A DNA stretch of 64,000 nucleotides from XN24 sp047921455 (lineage in GTDB: Bacteria > Pseudomonadota > Gammaproteobacteria > Steroidobacterales > XN24), in contig JBLRWC010000002.1 in NCBI GenBank assembly GCA_047921455.1, positions 53,504 to 117,503 on the forward strand, read 5' to 3'. The stretch's first letter is position 1, and every line of letters starts with the position of its first letter. The notes below the pieces were generated by a model. It saw only the letters and a list, made by a program, of their open reading frames with translations. It did not search any database and was not told the DNA's origin. The position numbers were made by a program, and so were the translations under genes. This document shows, piece by piece, positions 17,191-30,958 of this stretch.

Positions 17191-19026
17191 ATGCACCTCA
17201 AGTTCATCGCCTCGCTTGCCGCCCTCGTCCTGTTGGTCGCCGCGGCCAACGCCTCCGCCACCCCGCCGCACGGCGCCGGGTCGAGCCCATCGACCGCGTT
17301 GCCCGGCGCGCAACTCGAACAGGTGTTTGACGAGTACTGGCAAGCGATGCTCGAGCTCAACCCGGTCCGGGCCACCTTCATCGGCGACCATCGCTATAAC
17401 GATCGCTTTACGGTCAGCATCAGCCCCGAGCATCGTGCCGCGACCCGCGCGCTCCTGGAGCGGAGCCTGGCGGCAGCCGAGGCGATTCCGCCGGCGGCGC
17501 TCGATGATCAGAGCCGCCTGAGCCAGGCCTTGTTCGTGCGTCAGCTCCGCCACCGGCTGGCCGGTGAGCGCTTTCCGAGCCACCTGTTGCCGATCAACCA
17601 GTTCCGCAGTCAGCCGAGCAGCTTTGCCATGCTGGGTTCGGGGATGAGCGCGCAGCCATTTGCGACCGTCGAGGACTACGAAAACTTTCTCAAGCGCATG
17701 GACGGTTTCGAAGCCTGGGTCGAGCAGGCGATTGTGAATATGCGCGAGGGCGTGGAACGCGGTGTGGTGCAACCGGCGATCCTGATGGAGAAAACACTGC
17801 CCCAGCTTGCCGCGCATGTCGTGGAGAGCGCTGAGCAGAGCCTGTTTTTCCGACCAGTGGGCAATTTCCCGGAGACTGTGCCCGAGGAAGAACGGGCGCG
17901 CCTGCGCGCTGCTTATGAGGCCGCCATTACTGACCAGCTGGTGCCGGCGTATGCGCGGCTGCACGACTTTATCAGGGACGAGTACCTGCCGGCGTGTCGC
18001 GAGACTTATGGATTGAACGACCTGCCCGATGGCGCGGCCTGGTACGAATACCTGATCCGCCAGCACACGACCACGAATCTCAGCGCCGAGGAAATCCACC
18101 AGGTCGGGCTCGACGAGGTAGCGCGCATCCACGCGGAAATGATCGCCATCAAGCAGGAGGTCGAGTTCGAGGGCGACCTGGACGCCTTTTTCGAATATCT
18201 CAACACGGAGCCGGCGTTCTATTTCGAGACGCGCGAGCAGATTCTCGCCGCCCACGAAGCGCTGCGCGACAAGGCCGACGCGGCGGCGCCGCGACTATTC
18301 CATCGCTCGCCGCGCGCGGGCTACGAGATTCGCGCGGTGGAGGAGTTTCGCGAGCGTTCCGCCGCCAAGGGGTCTTACCAGGCGCCGGCGGCCGACGGTA
18401 GCCGCCCGGGCGTCTACTACATCAATACCTGGAATCCCGAGGCGCGGCCGCGCTGGGACAGTGAGGCCCTGTTCCTGCACGAGGCGGTGCCGGGGCATCA
18501 TTTCCAACGCGCGTTCAATCTCGAGCTGGAAGGCCTGCCGGCGTTTCGCACCCATGGCGGTGTGACCGCATTTGCCGAGGGCTGGGGGCTCTACAGCGAA
18601 TCGCTGGCGGTCGGCCGCGCGATGGGATTTTACGAGGATCCCTACCAGCGTTTCGGCCAGCTGAATGCCGAACTGTGGCGCGCCATCCGGCTGGTGGTGG
18701 ATACCGGCCTGCACGCCAAGGGCTGGAGCCGACAGGACGTGCTGGACTACATGTATGCAAACTCCGCCACGCTGGAGACGCGGGCGGTGTCGGAAGCCGA
18801 GCGTTTCATGGCGATACCCGGCCAGGCCCTGGCCTACAAGATCGGCCAGCTGAAGATCATGGAATTGCGCGCCCGGGCCGAGGCGGCGCTGGGTGAGCTA
18901 TTCGACATCCGTGATTTTCACGCCGTAGTGCTCGGCCAGGGTGATTTGCCGCTGGACATTCTCGCGGCACGAATCGATGCGTGGCTCGCGCAACAAGCCG
19001 CCGCGGCCGCGGTGCCGGCACGATAA
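17191..19026 (+). CDS. DUF885 family secreted peptidase-like protein
   Basis: The 611-residue protein has a signal peptide (MHLKFIASLAALVLLVAAANASA). Near residues 430-460 it carries the DUF885 hallmark LFLHEAVPGHHFQRAF, an HExxxGHH-type metal-binding motif resembling zinc peptidases, followed by AFAEGWGLYSESLA which supplies the likely third ligand. Family members are periplasmic or secreted and peptidase activity is presumed. A GGAG site lies 10 bases before ATG 17191. It stands alone, converging on the DUF924 gene. Confidence 0.85.
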   Translation: MHLKFIASLAALVLLVAAANASATPPHGAGSSPSTALPGAQLEQVFDEYWQAMLELNPVRATFIGDHRYNDRFTVSISPEHRAATRALLERSLAAAEAIPPAALDDQSRLSQALFVRQLRHRLAGERFPSHLLPINQFRSQPSSFAMLGSGMSAQPFATVEDYENFLKRMDGFEAWVEQAIVNMREGVERGVVQPAILMEKTLPQLAAHVVESAEQSLFFRPVGNFPETVPEEERARLRAAYEAAITDQLVPAYARLHDFIRDEYLPACRETYGLNDLPDGAAWYEYLIRQHTTTNLSAEEIHQVGLDEVARIHAEMIAIKQEVEFEGDLDAFFEYLNTEPAFYFETREQILAAHEALRDKADAAAPRLFHRSPRAGYEIRAVEEFRERSAAKGSYQAPAADGSRPGVYYINTWNPEARPRWDSEALFLHEAVPGHHFQRAFNLELEGLPAFRTHGGVTAFAEGWGLYSESLAVGRAMGFYEDPYQRFGQLNAELWRAIRLVVDTGLHAKGWSRQDVLDYMYANSATLETRAVSEAERFMAIPGQALAYKIGQLKIMELRARAEAALGELFDIRDFHAVVLGQGDLPLDILAARIDAWLAQQAAAAAVPAR

Positions 19027-19052
19027 AAGGCGCGGCCGGGGAAGTGCCGGCT

Positions 19053-19712
19053 TCAGGGTAGGTCGTCGTGACCCGCGGACGCGGCCGGCGCGGTCGCTGA
19101 CTGGCCGAAGCGATCGCCGCCGCCGGTCAGCCAGGTGGTTTCCTCCGGTGTGTCCCGGCGCCCGAGGATGGCGTTGCGGTGCGGAAAGCGGCCGAAGCGC
19201 GCGATGATATCGCGATGCTTTTGCGCATACTTGCGGAATCCGACAAAGATCTCGCGGTGATCCGCGGCGACCTCGCGTTCCAGTTGCAGGTAGCGATCGA
19301 CCGCCAGTTCCTGGTCGTCCAGTGACTCTGCGTGTTGCAGCGGCATGTAAAAGAACACGCGCTCGATCGGCGTCAGTTTCATGTCCATCAGTCGACTGAC
19401 CCCGTCGCGCATCAGGTAGCGAGCCCGGCCGTCGCGGCGAAAGGCCTCGGCGGTGCCGCGGTAGATGTTGCGGCGCATCTGGTCCAGCAGGATCAGCACC
19501 GCAAGCCGGCCGCGCGGCGTGGTCGCCCAGAAATCGAGCTTGCCCTCGGAGGCTGCGGTGACCAGTTCACCCCAGCGCTCGCGCATCTCGGCGTCGCGCT
19601 CCGGGTCAGCCGAAAACCAGAAAGCCATGCGGGCAGGCGCCTTGGCGGGATCCCGGACGGTGTCACGGAACCAGTACTCGAGTATTTCTTCGGCGATGCG
19701 CTGGTCGTGCAT
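19053..19712 (-). CDS. DUF924 family protein
   Basis: The 219-residue cytosolic protein matches DUF924: EILEYWFRD at the N-terminus, MAFWFSADPERDAEM, LAVLILLDQMRRNIYRGT, RVFFYMPLQHAESLDDQ and FGRFPHRNAILGR. The fold is an all-alpha TPR-like repeat. The function is unknown. It converges on the DUF885 gene and is divergent from the small lipoprotein gene to its right. Confidence 0.85.
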   Translation of the reverse strand: MHDQRIAEEILEYWFRDTVRDPAKAPARMAFWFSADPERDAEMRERWGELVTAASEGKLDFWATTPRGRLAVLILLDQMRRNIYRGTAEAFRRDGRARYLMRDGVSRLMDMKLTPIERVFFYMPLQHAESLDDQELAVDRYLQLEREVAADHREIFVGFRKYAQKHRDIIARFGRFPHRNAILGRRDTPEETTWLTGGGDRFGQSATAPAASAGHDDLP

Positions 19713-19887
19713 TGCTTGTGGCCCTCAGTAATCCGCAGTCGGGTCCGTATAAATGTCGGCTTTCGCCCGCCGGGGCTCCAGTTTACGCTGGAAAGATGCT
19801 GGGAAACGATGGCGGTTGATGCGCATGAGCCGATTGTGGACGACCCGAGGGCACGTTGGAAGCGAACGGCCGGGTGCCGTGCGGGCG

Positions 19888-20328
19888 ATGTTCCAGTCAG
19901 GGCCATGGCTGATCGCTGCCGTGCTCGCGGTCGCCTGCAGCCAGCCTGCCTCGGAGCCGGAAGCGCGCATCCGCGCGGAACTCGCCGCGGCCGAGGCCGC
20001 GGCCGAGAGCGGCGACGTCAGCGCGCTGGCGTCGCAGGTGGCGCGGGATTACGCTGACCGGGCCGGCCGCGATCGGCGGGCCCTGGTGTTGACGCTGCGC
20101 GGCTTACTGATGCGGTATCCGCACCTCGAACTGGTCGTCACGATCCGTGAGATTGAGATTCATACGTCACAACTGGCGACCGTGCGGCTGGATGTGCTGG
20201 CCGCCGGGGCCGGGCCGCGCGGAATCTCTGGCGATGTGTTTCCGCTCGAGCTTTCCCTGCGCGATGATGGTGGCGGCTGGCGGGTGACGCGGGCCGAATG
20301 GGGCCGTCGCCTGGGTGACGGAATTTGA
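19888..20328 (+). CDS. Putative lipoprotein of unknown function
   Basis: From ATG 19888 the 146-residue product starts MFQSGPWLIAAVLAVACSQP, a short signal sequence with a lipobox (LAVAC). A helical Ala/Glu-rich stretch (EARIRAELAAAEAAAESGD) and a beta-rich SnoaL/NTF2-like half follow (VVTIREIEIHTSQLATVRLDV ... GGGWRVTRAEW). The open frame extends 45 codons further upstream but only with non-signal sequence. The function is not recognisable; an NTF2-like fold is my inference. Confidence 0.6.
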   Translation: MFQSGPWLIAAVLAVACSQPASEPEARIRAELAAAEAAAESGDVSALASQVARDYADRAGRDRRALVLTLRGLLMRYPHLELVVTIREIEIHTSQLATVRLDVLAAGAGPRGISGDVFPLELSLRDDGGGWRVTRAEWGRRLGDGI

Positions 20329-20424
20329 CCTCGACGGCCGGGTCTGTTTTATATTCTGTGTTGCACTGCGCGCAAATATGGCATGTGCCGTAGATTAGAC
20401 AAGAAAAACAATCGCTTACAAGTG

Positions 20425-20444
20425 CCGGCCCGATTCTGGGCCGG
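20425..20444 (+). promoter_or_regulatory. Hairpin in the gltB leader
   Basis: CCGGCCC and GGGCCGG form a perfect 7-bp stem around GATTCT, about 55 bases before the gltB start and just after an A-rich stretch. No U-run follows, so it is not a classical terminator. It may stabilise the mRNA or be part of a leader control element. Confidence 0.3.
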
Positions 20445-20498
20445 ATCGTTGATATCCAGGGCAACCGGGATCAGGTCGGCCGAGGGCCGGAGGGAGTG

Positions 20499-24968
<4,470 letters not shown>

Positions 24969-24975
24969 GATTGCC

Positions 24976-26388
24976 ATGAGCCAGGAAAAACCCCTTCGGT
25001 TTCTCGAGATTCCGCGCACCGATCCGCGCAAGACCGCGGCGCAGGAACGCGTGCGCGACTACCGCGAGATCTACGGCCAGTACGATGCCGAGGGTGCGCA
25101 CCAGCAGGCGGGCCGCTGTCTCGACTGCGGCAATCCCTACTGCGAGTGGAAGTGCCCGGTGCACAACTACATTCCGAACTGGCTCAAGCTGGTCGAGGAA
25201 GGCAACCTGTTCGAGGCCGCCGAGTTGTCGCACCAGACCAACTCGCTGCCCGAGATCTGCGGCCGGGTCTGCCCGCAGGACCGGCTCTGCGAGGGCGCCT
25301 GCACCCTGAACGACGGCTTCGGCGCGGTCGTGATCGGCAACATCGAGAAATACATTACCGACGAGGCCGTGCGCCAGGGCTGGCGGCCGGACCTGTCCGC
25401 GGTGAAGCCGACCGGGCGGGAAGTGGCCATCATCGGCGCGGGACCTGCCGGCCTGGCGGCCGCCGACGTGCTTGCGCGCCATGGCGTGCGCCCGGTGGTG
25501 TATGACCGCTATGCACGCATCGGTGGCCTGCTGACCTTCGGCATTCCGCCGTTCAAGCTGGAAAAGGAGATCGTCGAAACCCGGCGCATGCTGCTCGAGG
25601 GCATGGGCGTGGAATTCGTGCTGAATTGTGAAATCGGCCGCGATATCACGCTCGACCAGTTGCTGGCCGATTACGACGCGGTATTCACCGGCACCGGGGC
25701 GTACCGCTATGTGAAGGGCGGGCTGCCCGGCGAAGACCTGCCCGGTGTTTACGAAGCGCTGCCGTACCTGGTGGCGAATGCGAAGCGCGAGCTCGGCCTG
25801 CTGGCGGACGGCGAAAAGCCCGTCTCGATGGCCGGCAAGCGCGTGGTGGTGCTCGGCGGCGGCGACACCGGCATGGATTGCAACCGGACCGCCATCCGCC
25901 AGGGTGCGCTCAGCGTCAGCTGCGCCTACCGGCGCGACGAGGAGAATATGCCCGGCTCGCGCCGCGAGGTAAATAACAGTCGCGAGGAAGGGGTGGTCTT
26001 CCTGTTCAACCGCCAGCCGATCGAAATTGTCGGCGCGAGTGTGGCCGAAGGCGTCAAGGTAGTGCGGACGCGCCTGGGCGAGAAAGGCCCCGGCGGCCGG
26101 CGGCGGCCCGAGCCGGTCCCCGGCACCGAGGAAGTATTGCCCGCGGACGCGGTCATCATCGCTTTCGGTTTCCGGCCGGATCCACCGGCCTGGCTCACTG
26201 GCGCCGGCGTCGAGACCTGGCCGGACGGGCGGTTGCGCGTGGATTCCACCGGGCGCTACCCCTTCCAGACGACCCACCCGAAGATTTTTGCCGGCGGCGA
26301 CAACGTGCGCGGCTCCGACCTGGTGGTTACGGCGGTGTTCGAGGGCCGCGAGGCGGCGCGAGGCATCCTCGCCTACCTGGGCGTCTAG
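24976..26388 (+). CDS. gltD: Glutamate synthase (NADPH) small subunit
   Basis: The 470-residue small subunit feeds electrons from NADPH to the large subunit. N-terminal cysteines C48, C51, C56, C60 and C95, C99, C105, C109 hold two [4Fe-4S] clusters. An FAD-binding loop (VAIIGAGPAGLAAAD, near 151) and an NADPH-binding loop (VVVLGGGDTGMDC, near 289) follow, with the FAD closing motif IFAGGDNVRGSDLVV near the end. It sits 7 bases behind gltB, so the two are one operon for ammonia assimilation. Confidence 0.96.
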   Translation: MSQEKPLRFLEIPRTDPRKTAAQERVRDYREIYGQYDAEGAHQQAGRCLDCGNPYCEWKCPVHNYIPNWLKLVEEGNLFEAAELSHQTNSLPEICGRVCPQDRLCEGACTLNDGFGAVVIGNIEKYITDEAVRQGWRPDLSAVKPTGREVAIIGAGPAGLAAADVLARHGVRPVVYDRYARIGGLLTFGIPPFKLEKEIVETRRMLLEGMGVEFVLNCEIGRDITLDQLLADYDAVFTGTGAYRYVKGGLPGEDLPGVYEALPYLVANAKRELGLLADGEKPVSMAGKRVVVLGGGDTGMDCNRTAIRQGALSVSCAYRRDEENMPGSRREVNNSREEGVVFLFNRQPIEIVGASVAEGVKVVRTRLGEKGPGGRRRPEPVPGTEEVLPADAVIIAFGFRPDPPAWLTGAGVETWPDGRLRVDSTGRYPFQTTHPKIFAGGDNVRGSDLVVTAVFEGREAARGILAYLGV

Positions 26389-26410
26389 GCAACGGCGCGG
26401 CGCGCGGCGC

Positions 26411-27106
26411 TCAGCCGCCGCTCCCGGGGCGGCTCCCGGCGACCGGAAAATCCAGGGTGAATCGGCGTGCCCGCAGCGCCAGCGTGACGTGCGCCTGCGC
26501 CAGGTCGGGGAACAATGCGCCGTCGCTCGCCAGGCTGCGCACTTTCGCCGCGCCGGCCAGGCCCCGGGCTCGCGGCGCGAATTCGAAGCGTCGGCCAGCG
26601 TGGAATTGCACCAGCGTCCTGAAGCCGGCGGGAAGTAATGCGGCGTGCACAGGTAACGCGGGACCGCGTGCCGCCAGGTCGAGCGTCGCGATCCGCTTTC
26701 CCTCGGTATCGATTTCCAGCCGTTCGCCCAGGCCGGTCGGGACCCGCCGGAAATCGGCATGGTCCTTGGGGATGCCCCAGTTCAGCCGGCCGTTAGCCAC
26801 GCTTTCCCAGGTGCTGACATAGATGCGCGTGACGGACCAGGCATGTCGCCCTGCGTCCAGCGTAAACCGGCCAGGAATGTACAGCAGTTCCCGGTAAGGG
26901 CCGGCCGGCGAGTCCGCATAGTCGACGAACATTACGATCGACGGTCCGCTGACAGGCCGGCCGCGCAGTTCCGGCGGCAGGTGGCGGACATCGTTTCGCA
27001 CGGCTTCGGGCAGTCGCAGCAGCAGGAGCCAGCCGTCGCCCTGCAGCGTCCAGGGGGCGGGTGCACGCGCCACCGCGGGCAATGCGTCGTCAGGCGTCAG
27101 CAGCAT
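26411..27106 (-). CDS. Acetoacetate decarboxylase-fold protein
   Basis: The 231-residue protein shows the acetoacetate decarboxylase-like superfamily pattern: GPYRELLYIPGRF, then RIYVSTWESVANGRLNWGIP with a following Lys in the place of the Schiff-base lysine region. Many members of the superfamily are not true decarboxylases, and the usual adjacent lysine pair is not visible. The substrate is unknown. The gene converges on gltD and is followed upstream (on its own strand) by a small membrane protein gene 18 bases away, probably cotranscribed. Confidence 0.65.
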   Translation of the reverse strand: MLLTPDDALPAVARAPAPWTLQGDGWLLLLRLPEAVRNDVRHLPPELRGRPVSGPSIVMFVDYADSPAGPYRELLYIPGRFTLDAGRHAWSVTRIYVSTWESVANGRLNWGIPKDHADFRRVPTGLGERLEIDTEGKRIATLDLAARGPALPVHAALLPAGFRTLVQFHAGRRFEFAPRARGLAGAAKVRSLASDGALFPDLAQAHVTLALRARRFTLDFPVAGSRPGSGG

Positions 27107-27124
27107 GTCGGGCAGCTGCGAGCC

Positions 27125-27502
27125 TCAGTGGGCGCTGCTGCGTTTTACCAGCAACAGGGCGGTCACGAACAGCACGACCTCGAGCAGCATGACCAGCGGC
27201 ACGATCCCGGTCGGAACGCCGTCGCCAATCAGCGCGACGACGCGGCCGCCGAAATAGCCGACGTTCACCAGGAACACTAGCCAGAGACCGTAGCGGAACC
27301 AGTGCGCGTAGCCGGCCGACCACAGCAGGAACAGCCCCAGGGCGATATTGAGGCCGCCGTGGCTGCCGCGCAGCTCGGACATGGTATTCACCACGGAGAG
27401 ATCCGCACCAAGGTGGGCCAGGCTGGTCGATGGCGAGAGCATGACCCAGAGGCCGTAGCCGAGGTAGAGCAGGCCGCAGGCGTAGAGGAAAGCGCGATTC
27501 AT
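27125..27502 (-). CDS. Small four-helix membrane protein (DUF4345-like)
   Basis: The 125-residue protein has four hydrophobic segments (about 3-22, 47-64, 68-90 and 98-119) and a conserved-looking polar core SELRGSHGGLNIALGLFLLW. The SELRG...GG pattern resembles DUF4345 proteins, of unknown function. It precedes the acetoacetate decarboxylase-fold gene by 18 bases. Confidence 0.65.
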   Translation of the reverse strand: MNRAFLYACGLLYLGYGLWVMLSPSTSLAHLGADLSVVNTMSELRGSHGGLNIALGLFLLWSAGYAHWFRYGLWLVFLVNVGYFGGRVVALIGDGVPTGIVPLVMLLEVVLFVTALLLVKRSSAH

Positions 27503-27596
27503 GAGGTGCTCCAGCCGGTTTGGTGATCTTGTTTGGGACTATAGCTGTGTCGCGTCACCGGCGCACTTGTGGGGGACCGCATGCCGGGGCGGGCCG

Positions 27597-29543
27597 TCAG
27601 GACTGCGCGGCGCGTGGCGGGCGCGGCAGTTCGACGCTGAACTCCACGCCGCCCTGGTCGGGCAGGTTCCGGGCCGTAGCACGCCCGCCGTGGTGCTCCG
27701 CTATGAGCCGGACGATAAACAGGCCGAGGCCGAGGTGCGGCTGCACCCCGTCCGGGCGCACCGACACCAGCGAGTCGAATAGCCGCTCGGGGGACCCCGG
27801 CGGCAGCCGGCTGCCGACGTTCGCGACGCTCAGCCGCCAGGCGGTGTCGGTGGGCACGATGGTGAGCGTGACCGGCGTCGTTGGCGGCGCAAAGTCCAGG
27901 GCGTTATCAACCAGCTTGTCGAGCAGCTGGGCGATAAGTTCCGGGGAGCCATCCAGCATGCAGGGCTGTGCGGGCGCCTCGAACAGGAAATCCCGCTGCG
28001 GGTGCAGTGCGCGGTAAGCCGCTGCCATGTCATCGACCTGCTCCGCCAGGTCGAAGCGCTGGTGCTTTGCGGTCGCGACTGCGCGCTCCATCTGGCGGGC
28101 CGCGGCCAGTGCGTTGACCAGCCCGCTCATACGGTCGACGCCGTCGCGTGCGCGCCCCAGCCAGGGGCCCTGCACGGCGCTCTCGGCCTCGAGATTGTCC
28201 AGCGAGCTGCGCACCACGGCCAACGGCGTGCGCAGCTCGTGCGCGAGGCGGCCGCCGAGGCTCTGCAGGTAGAGGTTGTGGTCGCGCACCCTGGCGAGCA
28301 GGCCGCCAAAGCTGCGCGCCAGGTCCCCGAGTTCATCGTTGGCGCCGGTATTCGGTAATGGCCCGGCGACTTCCCCACGGCGTCCCACCGCCTCGCCGGC
28401 GGCATCCCGCAAGCGCCTGATCCGGAACGACAGCCACGCCGCAAAACCGAGCAATATGGCCGCTGCGCCAAAGCTCGCGAACAAGCTGGTGGTCATCAGG
28501 CGCCGGGTCGGCGGACGCGTCAGGCTGAGAATCTCGGCTGTATCGCGTTCGACCACCACGATGGCGGGCGGCGCCTGGCCGCCACCGACGGGCGCGGCGG
28601 CTACCAACAGGCTGCCGCCGGGTCGTGCGTAACGGCGTGCGTCAGTGCGTCCCACTGCAGCGAGTTCCATGTGCCGGCCGCTGAGCTGGCCCGGCCGCGC
28701 AGTCGGCGGTGGATCCCCCTCCAGCTGCCCACCGAGAATGCGGCGATAGAGTCGGTCCAGCCAACCTGTGGCGGTAGTGCTGCCGGCGCGTCTCAGCGGA
28801 CCGTATTCGGCGAGCACGAAGCCCGCCCGGTCAGCCAGGTAAATACGCTGCCCCGGTGGTGCAAGCGTATCGAGGGCTGCCTGTGCGGCCGGGTCGGGGC
28901 CGGTCAGCCACCCCGGCGCGCGGCTGAAACTCGCGCTGCGGATTCCGCCGTCAGCGGCCAGCAGCTCGAGTCCCAGCCGGCCGTCCAGCAGGCTGGCCGG
29001 CATACGGCTCTCGATCTGCCAGCCCCGGCTGGTCGCCTGCCAGTACGCACGGGCGCGCGGGTCATCCGGCGCGCCGCGAATCGTGGCGTTGACCGGTCCG
29101 GGCGCCTCCAGCGGAAAACGGATCACCGCGTCGCGGCCGGTGAGCTGCAGGGCGCCGGGTGGCTGGCTGCCGGGGACGACTGCGAACACGTGCACAAAGA
29201 CGCCGCGTCTTGCGGTCAGCACGGACATCTCGCCGATGCGCTCGACGCGCCCCGCCGCGGCCCCCCAGTCCTCCACGAAACCGTCCAAGGTCGGTGCGGT
29301 GGCGAGTTCATGCAGGTAAAAATCCATGCCTCGACCGGGACCGGCGGCCCAGCGCCCGGGCTGGGCGGCAAACTCGCCGGCCGTCGGCGCAAGGGCGGCG
29401 CCCAGCAGTCGCGCGGTCGACACCAGCGCCTGTTCCTCGCCGTCGCGCAAGGCGCTCTCTACTTCGCGCGCATACTGGCAACCGGCCCAGGGCAACAGCA
29501 AGGTGACCGCGCTGACGGCCAGCAGCTGGCCGGCGAGTCTCAT
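27597..29543 (-). CDS. Sensor histidine kinase, PdsS-like (proteobacterial sortase system type)
   Basis: The 648-residue kinase has an N-terminal membrane segment (about 5-22), a long periplasmic sensor region (25-360), a second membrane segment (about 372-392), a HAMP region, a His box LGGRLAHELRTPLAVVRSSLDN, an N box DKLVDNALDFAPP and a G box PHLGLGLFIVRLIAEHHGG. The large sensor region with lipid-like N-terminus and its partner regulator resemble the dedicated kinase/regulator pair that accompanies proteobacterial sortases. ATG 29543 overlaps the regulator stop as ATGA. Sortase association is from memory of the family, not proved here. Confidence 0.8.
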   Translation of the reverse strand: MRLAGQLLAVSAVTLLLPWAGCQYAREVESALRDGEEQALVSTARLLGAALAPTAGEFAAQPGRWAAGPGRGMDFYLHELATAPTLDGFVEDWGAAAGRVERIGEMSVLTARRGVFVHVFAVVPGSQPPGALQLTGRDAVIRFPLEAPGPVNATIRGAPDDPRARAYWQATSRGWQIESRMPASLLDGRLGLELLAADGGIRSASFSRAPGWLTGPDPAAQAALDTLAPPGQRIYLADRAGFVLAEYGPLRRAGSTTATGWLDRLYRRILGGQLEGDPPPTARPGQLSGRHMELAAVGRTDARRYARPGGSLLVAAAPVGGGQAPPAIVVVERDTAEILSLTRPPTRRLMTTSLFASFGAAAILLGFAAWLSFRIRRLRDAAGEAVGRRGEVAGPLPNTGANDELGDLARSFGGLLARVRDHNLYLQSLGGRLAHELRTPLAVVRSSLDNLEAESAVQGPWLGRARDGVDRMSGLVNALAAARQMERAVATAKHQRFDLAEQVDDMAAAYRALHPQRDFLFEAPAQPCMLDGSPELIAQLLDKLVDNALDFAPPTTPVTLTIVPTDTAWRLSVANVGSRLPPGSPERLFDSLVSVRPDGVQPHLGLGLFIVRLIAEHHGGRATARNLPDQGGVEFSVELPRPPRAAQS

Positions 29544-30241
29544 GAAGCGGCGCCGTCCCGCCAGCGATAGCCGAGGCCGTAGACGGTATGGATGGCGTCG
29601 AAAGCGGGATCCAGTTGCTCGAACTTGCGGCGAATCCGCTTGACGTGGGAGGTGATGGTGGCGTCGTCGAGCACCACCCGGGCCGCGTCCATGAGTTGCT
29701 GGCGATTCTTGACGTGACCGGGATGCCTGGCCAGCGCGTGCACGATCCAGAATTCGGTCAGCGTCAGGCCGGGATCGCGATCGTCCCAGCGCGCCTCGAG
29801 CCGCTCGGCATCCAGCCGCAGCTTGCCACGCTCCAGGGCGCGCCTCGTGTCGGCGGGTTCGGCCAGGGCCTCGAGGCGGCGAAACAGCGCCGCGATCCGC
29901 GCCAGCAGGTGCGGCAGGCTGATGTCCTTGGTGAGATAGTCGTCCGCGCCAAGCCGCAGCCCGGAGACGGCATCGAAGTCGCTGTCGCGCGCCGTCAAAA
30001 AAATCAGCGGCAGGCGCGGCGCCCGGGTGCGCAGCTCGCGGCACAGGTCGAAGCCGCCCTCGGGCTCCGCGCCGAGGCTGACGTCGATCACCACCAGGTC
30101 CGGCAGGCGGGCGTCAAACGCATCCAGCGCCTCGCGCCGCCCGGCGAAGGCCGTGACGCGGTAGCCGGCGCGACGGAAAGCATCCGCATAGTTTTCACGG
30201 ATCGCCGGCTCGTCCTCGACGATGGCAATGTGCTGGCTCAT
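29540..30241 (-). CDS. OmpR-type response regulator, PdsR-like
   Basis: The 233-residue protein has a receiver domain (HIAIVEDEPAIRENYADAF; phosphoacceptor Asp in LVVIDVSLG; LIFLTARDSDFDAVSGLRLG; conserved Lys in YLTKDISLPHLLARI) and a winged-helix DNA-binding domain ending in HTVYGLGYRWRDG. The SDFD...TKDISLPHLLARIAALFRR pattern is the one I associate with sortase-system regulators. ATG 30241 is chosen because it starts the receiver fold; a GTG 11 codons upstream is possible. It is translationally coupled to the kinase. Confidence 0.85.
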   Translation of the reverse strand: MSQHIAIVEDEPAIRENYADAFRRAGYRVTAFAGRREALDAFDARLPDLVVIDVSLGAEPEGGFDLCRELRTRAPRLPLIFLTARDSDFDAVSGLRLGADDYLTKDISLPHLLARIAALFRRLEALAEPADTRRALERGKLRLDAERLEARWDDRDPGLTLTEFWIVHALARHPGHVKNRQQLMDAARVVLDDATITSHVKRIRRKFEQLDPAFDAIHTVYGLGYRWRDGAAS

Positions 30242-30433
30242 GGGTGATGTGACCCGACTGTCAGGATTCGCCACATTCTATCCGAGGCTTGCCCGGATCA
30301 GGCCCGCGCGGCGCCACTCGGCGGCGCGCGCCTCGTCTACCTGTTGGGCCGGAGTGGTTCGCCGTTGACGGACTGGCTGCCGCTGGCGCTCGCAGCGATA
30401 ACCATCGGTTTGATGATGCTCGGGGCGCCGCGC

Positions 30434-30835
30434 TCAGGCGACCAGCCGCCGCCACTGGGTGAATCCCAGCGTGTTGCCCTCGCTGTCGTGGAAGAAGGCC
30501 AGCCAGAACTCATGGTTGTCTTCGCTGTGAGCGACAAAGGGCTCCCGCACGATTTCGACGCCCAGCGACCGTAGCGCCTCGCAGTCCGCTGCAATATCCC
30601 GGCTATCGAAATACAGCACTGACCCCGGGTGGTCGAACTCGGGTGACGGCGGCACGGCCAGCATGATGCGCATTGAACCGGCCAGCACGAAGGCCATGTC
30701 GTCGTGTTTCGACAACAAGTCGAGGCCGAGCACATCGGAATAGAAAGTGATCGCGCGGTCGAGGTCGAGGACGCGCATGGATACTTGGGATATGCCCGAC
30801 AAGCTGGGCTGTTTCCCTGGGTTGTTGGCTGCCAT
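30434..30835 (-). CDS. VOC family (glyoxalase-like) protein
   Basis: A single-module 133-residue VOC protein: VSMRVLDLDRAITFYSDVLGL at the N-terminal strand-helix, VLYFDSRDIAADCEALRSLG, and HEFWLAFFHDSEGNTLGF with a His and a Glu that could be metal ligands. ATG 30835 has an AGAGGGA site close upstream. The substrate is unknown. It stands alone between the two-component genes and the E1 dehydrogenase. Confidence 0.8.
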   Translation of the reverse strand: MAANNPGKQPSLSGISQVSMRVLDLDRAITFYSDVLGLDLLSKHDDMAFVLAGSMRIMLAVPPSPEFDHPGSVLYFDSRDIAADCEALRSLGVEIVREPFVAHSEDNHEFWLAFFHDSEGNTLGFTQWRRLVA

Positions 30836-30958
30836 CAGGTCCCTCTGCACGCAATCCGTCTGCGTTTCGCCGCAATTCTAGTTCGCGCGAGCGCTTTAGT
30901 CTGTGACGCGAATCCGGATTCACAACGTGAATCGGGCCTCAATGGGGTTCGCGCTTAT

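Noticed and set aside
20341..20400. Possible sigma54 promoter before gltB (TGGCA sequence)
   Set aside because: The partner TTGCA element is not at the required spacing, so the match is not better than chance.
30344..30574. Short rightward frame with a hydrophobic stretch
   Set aside because: Most of it is antisense to the VOC gene and there is no ribosome-binding site. The apparent membrane segment is short and isolated.
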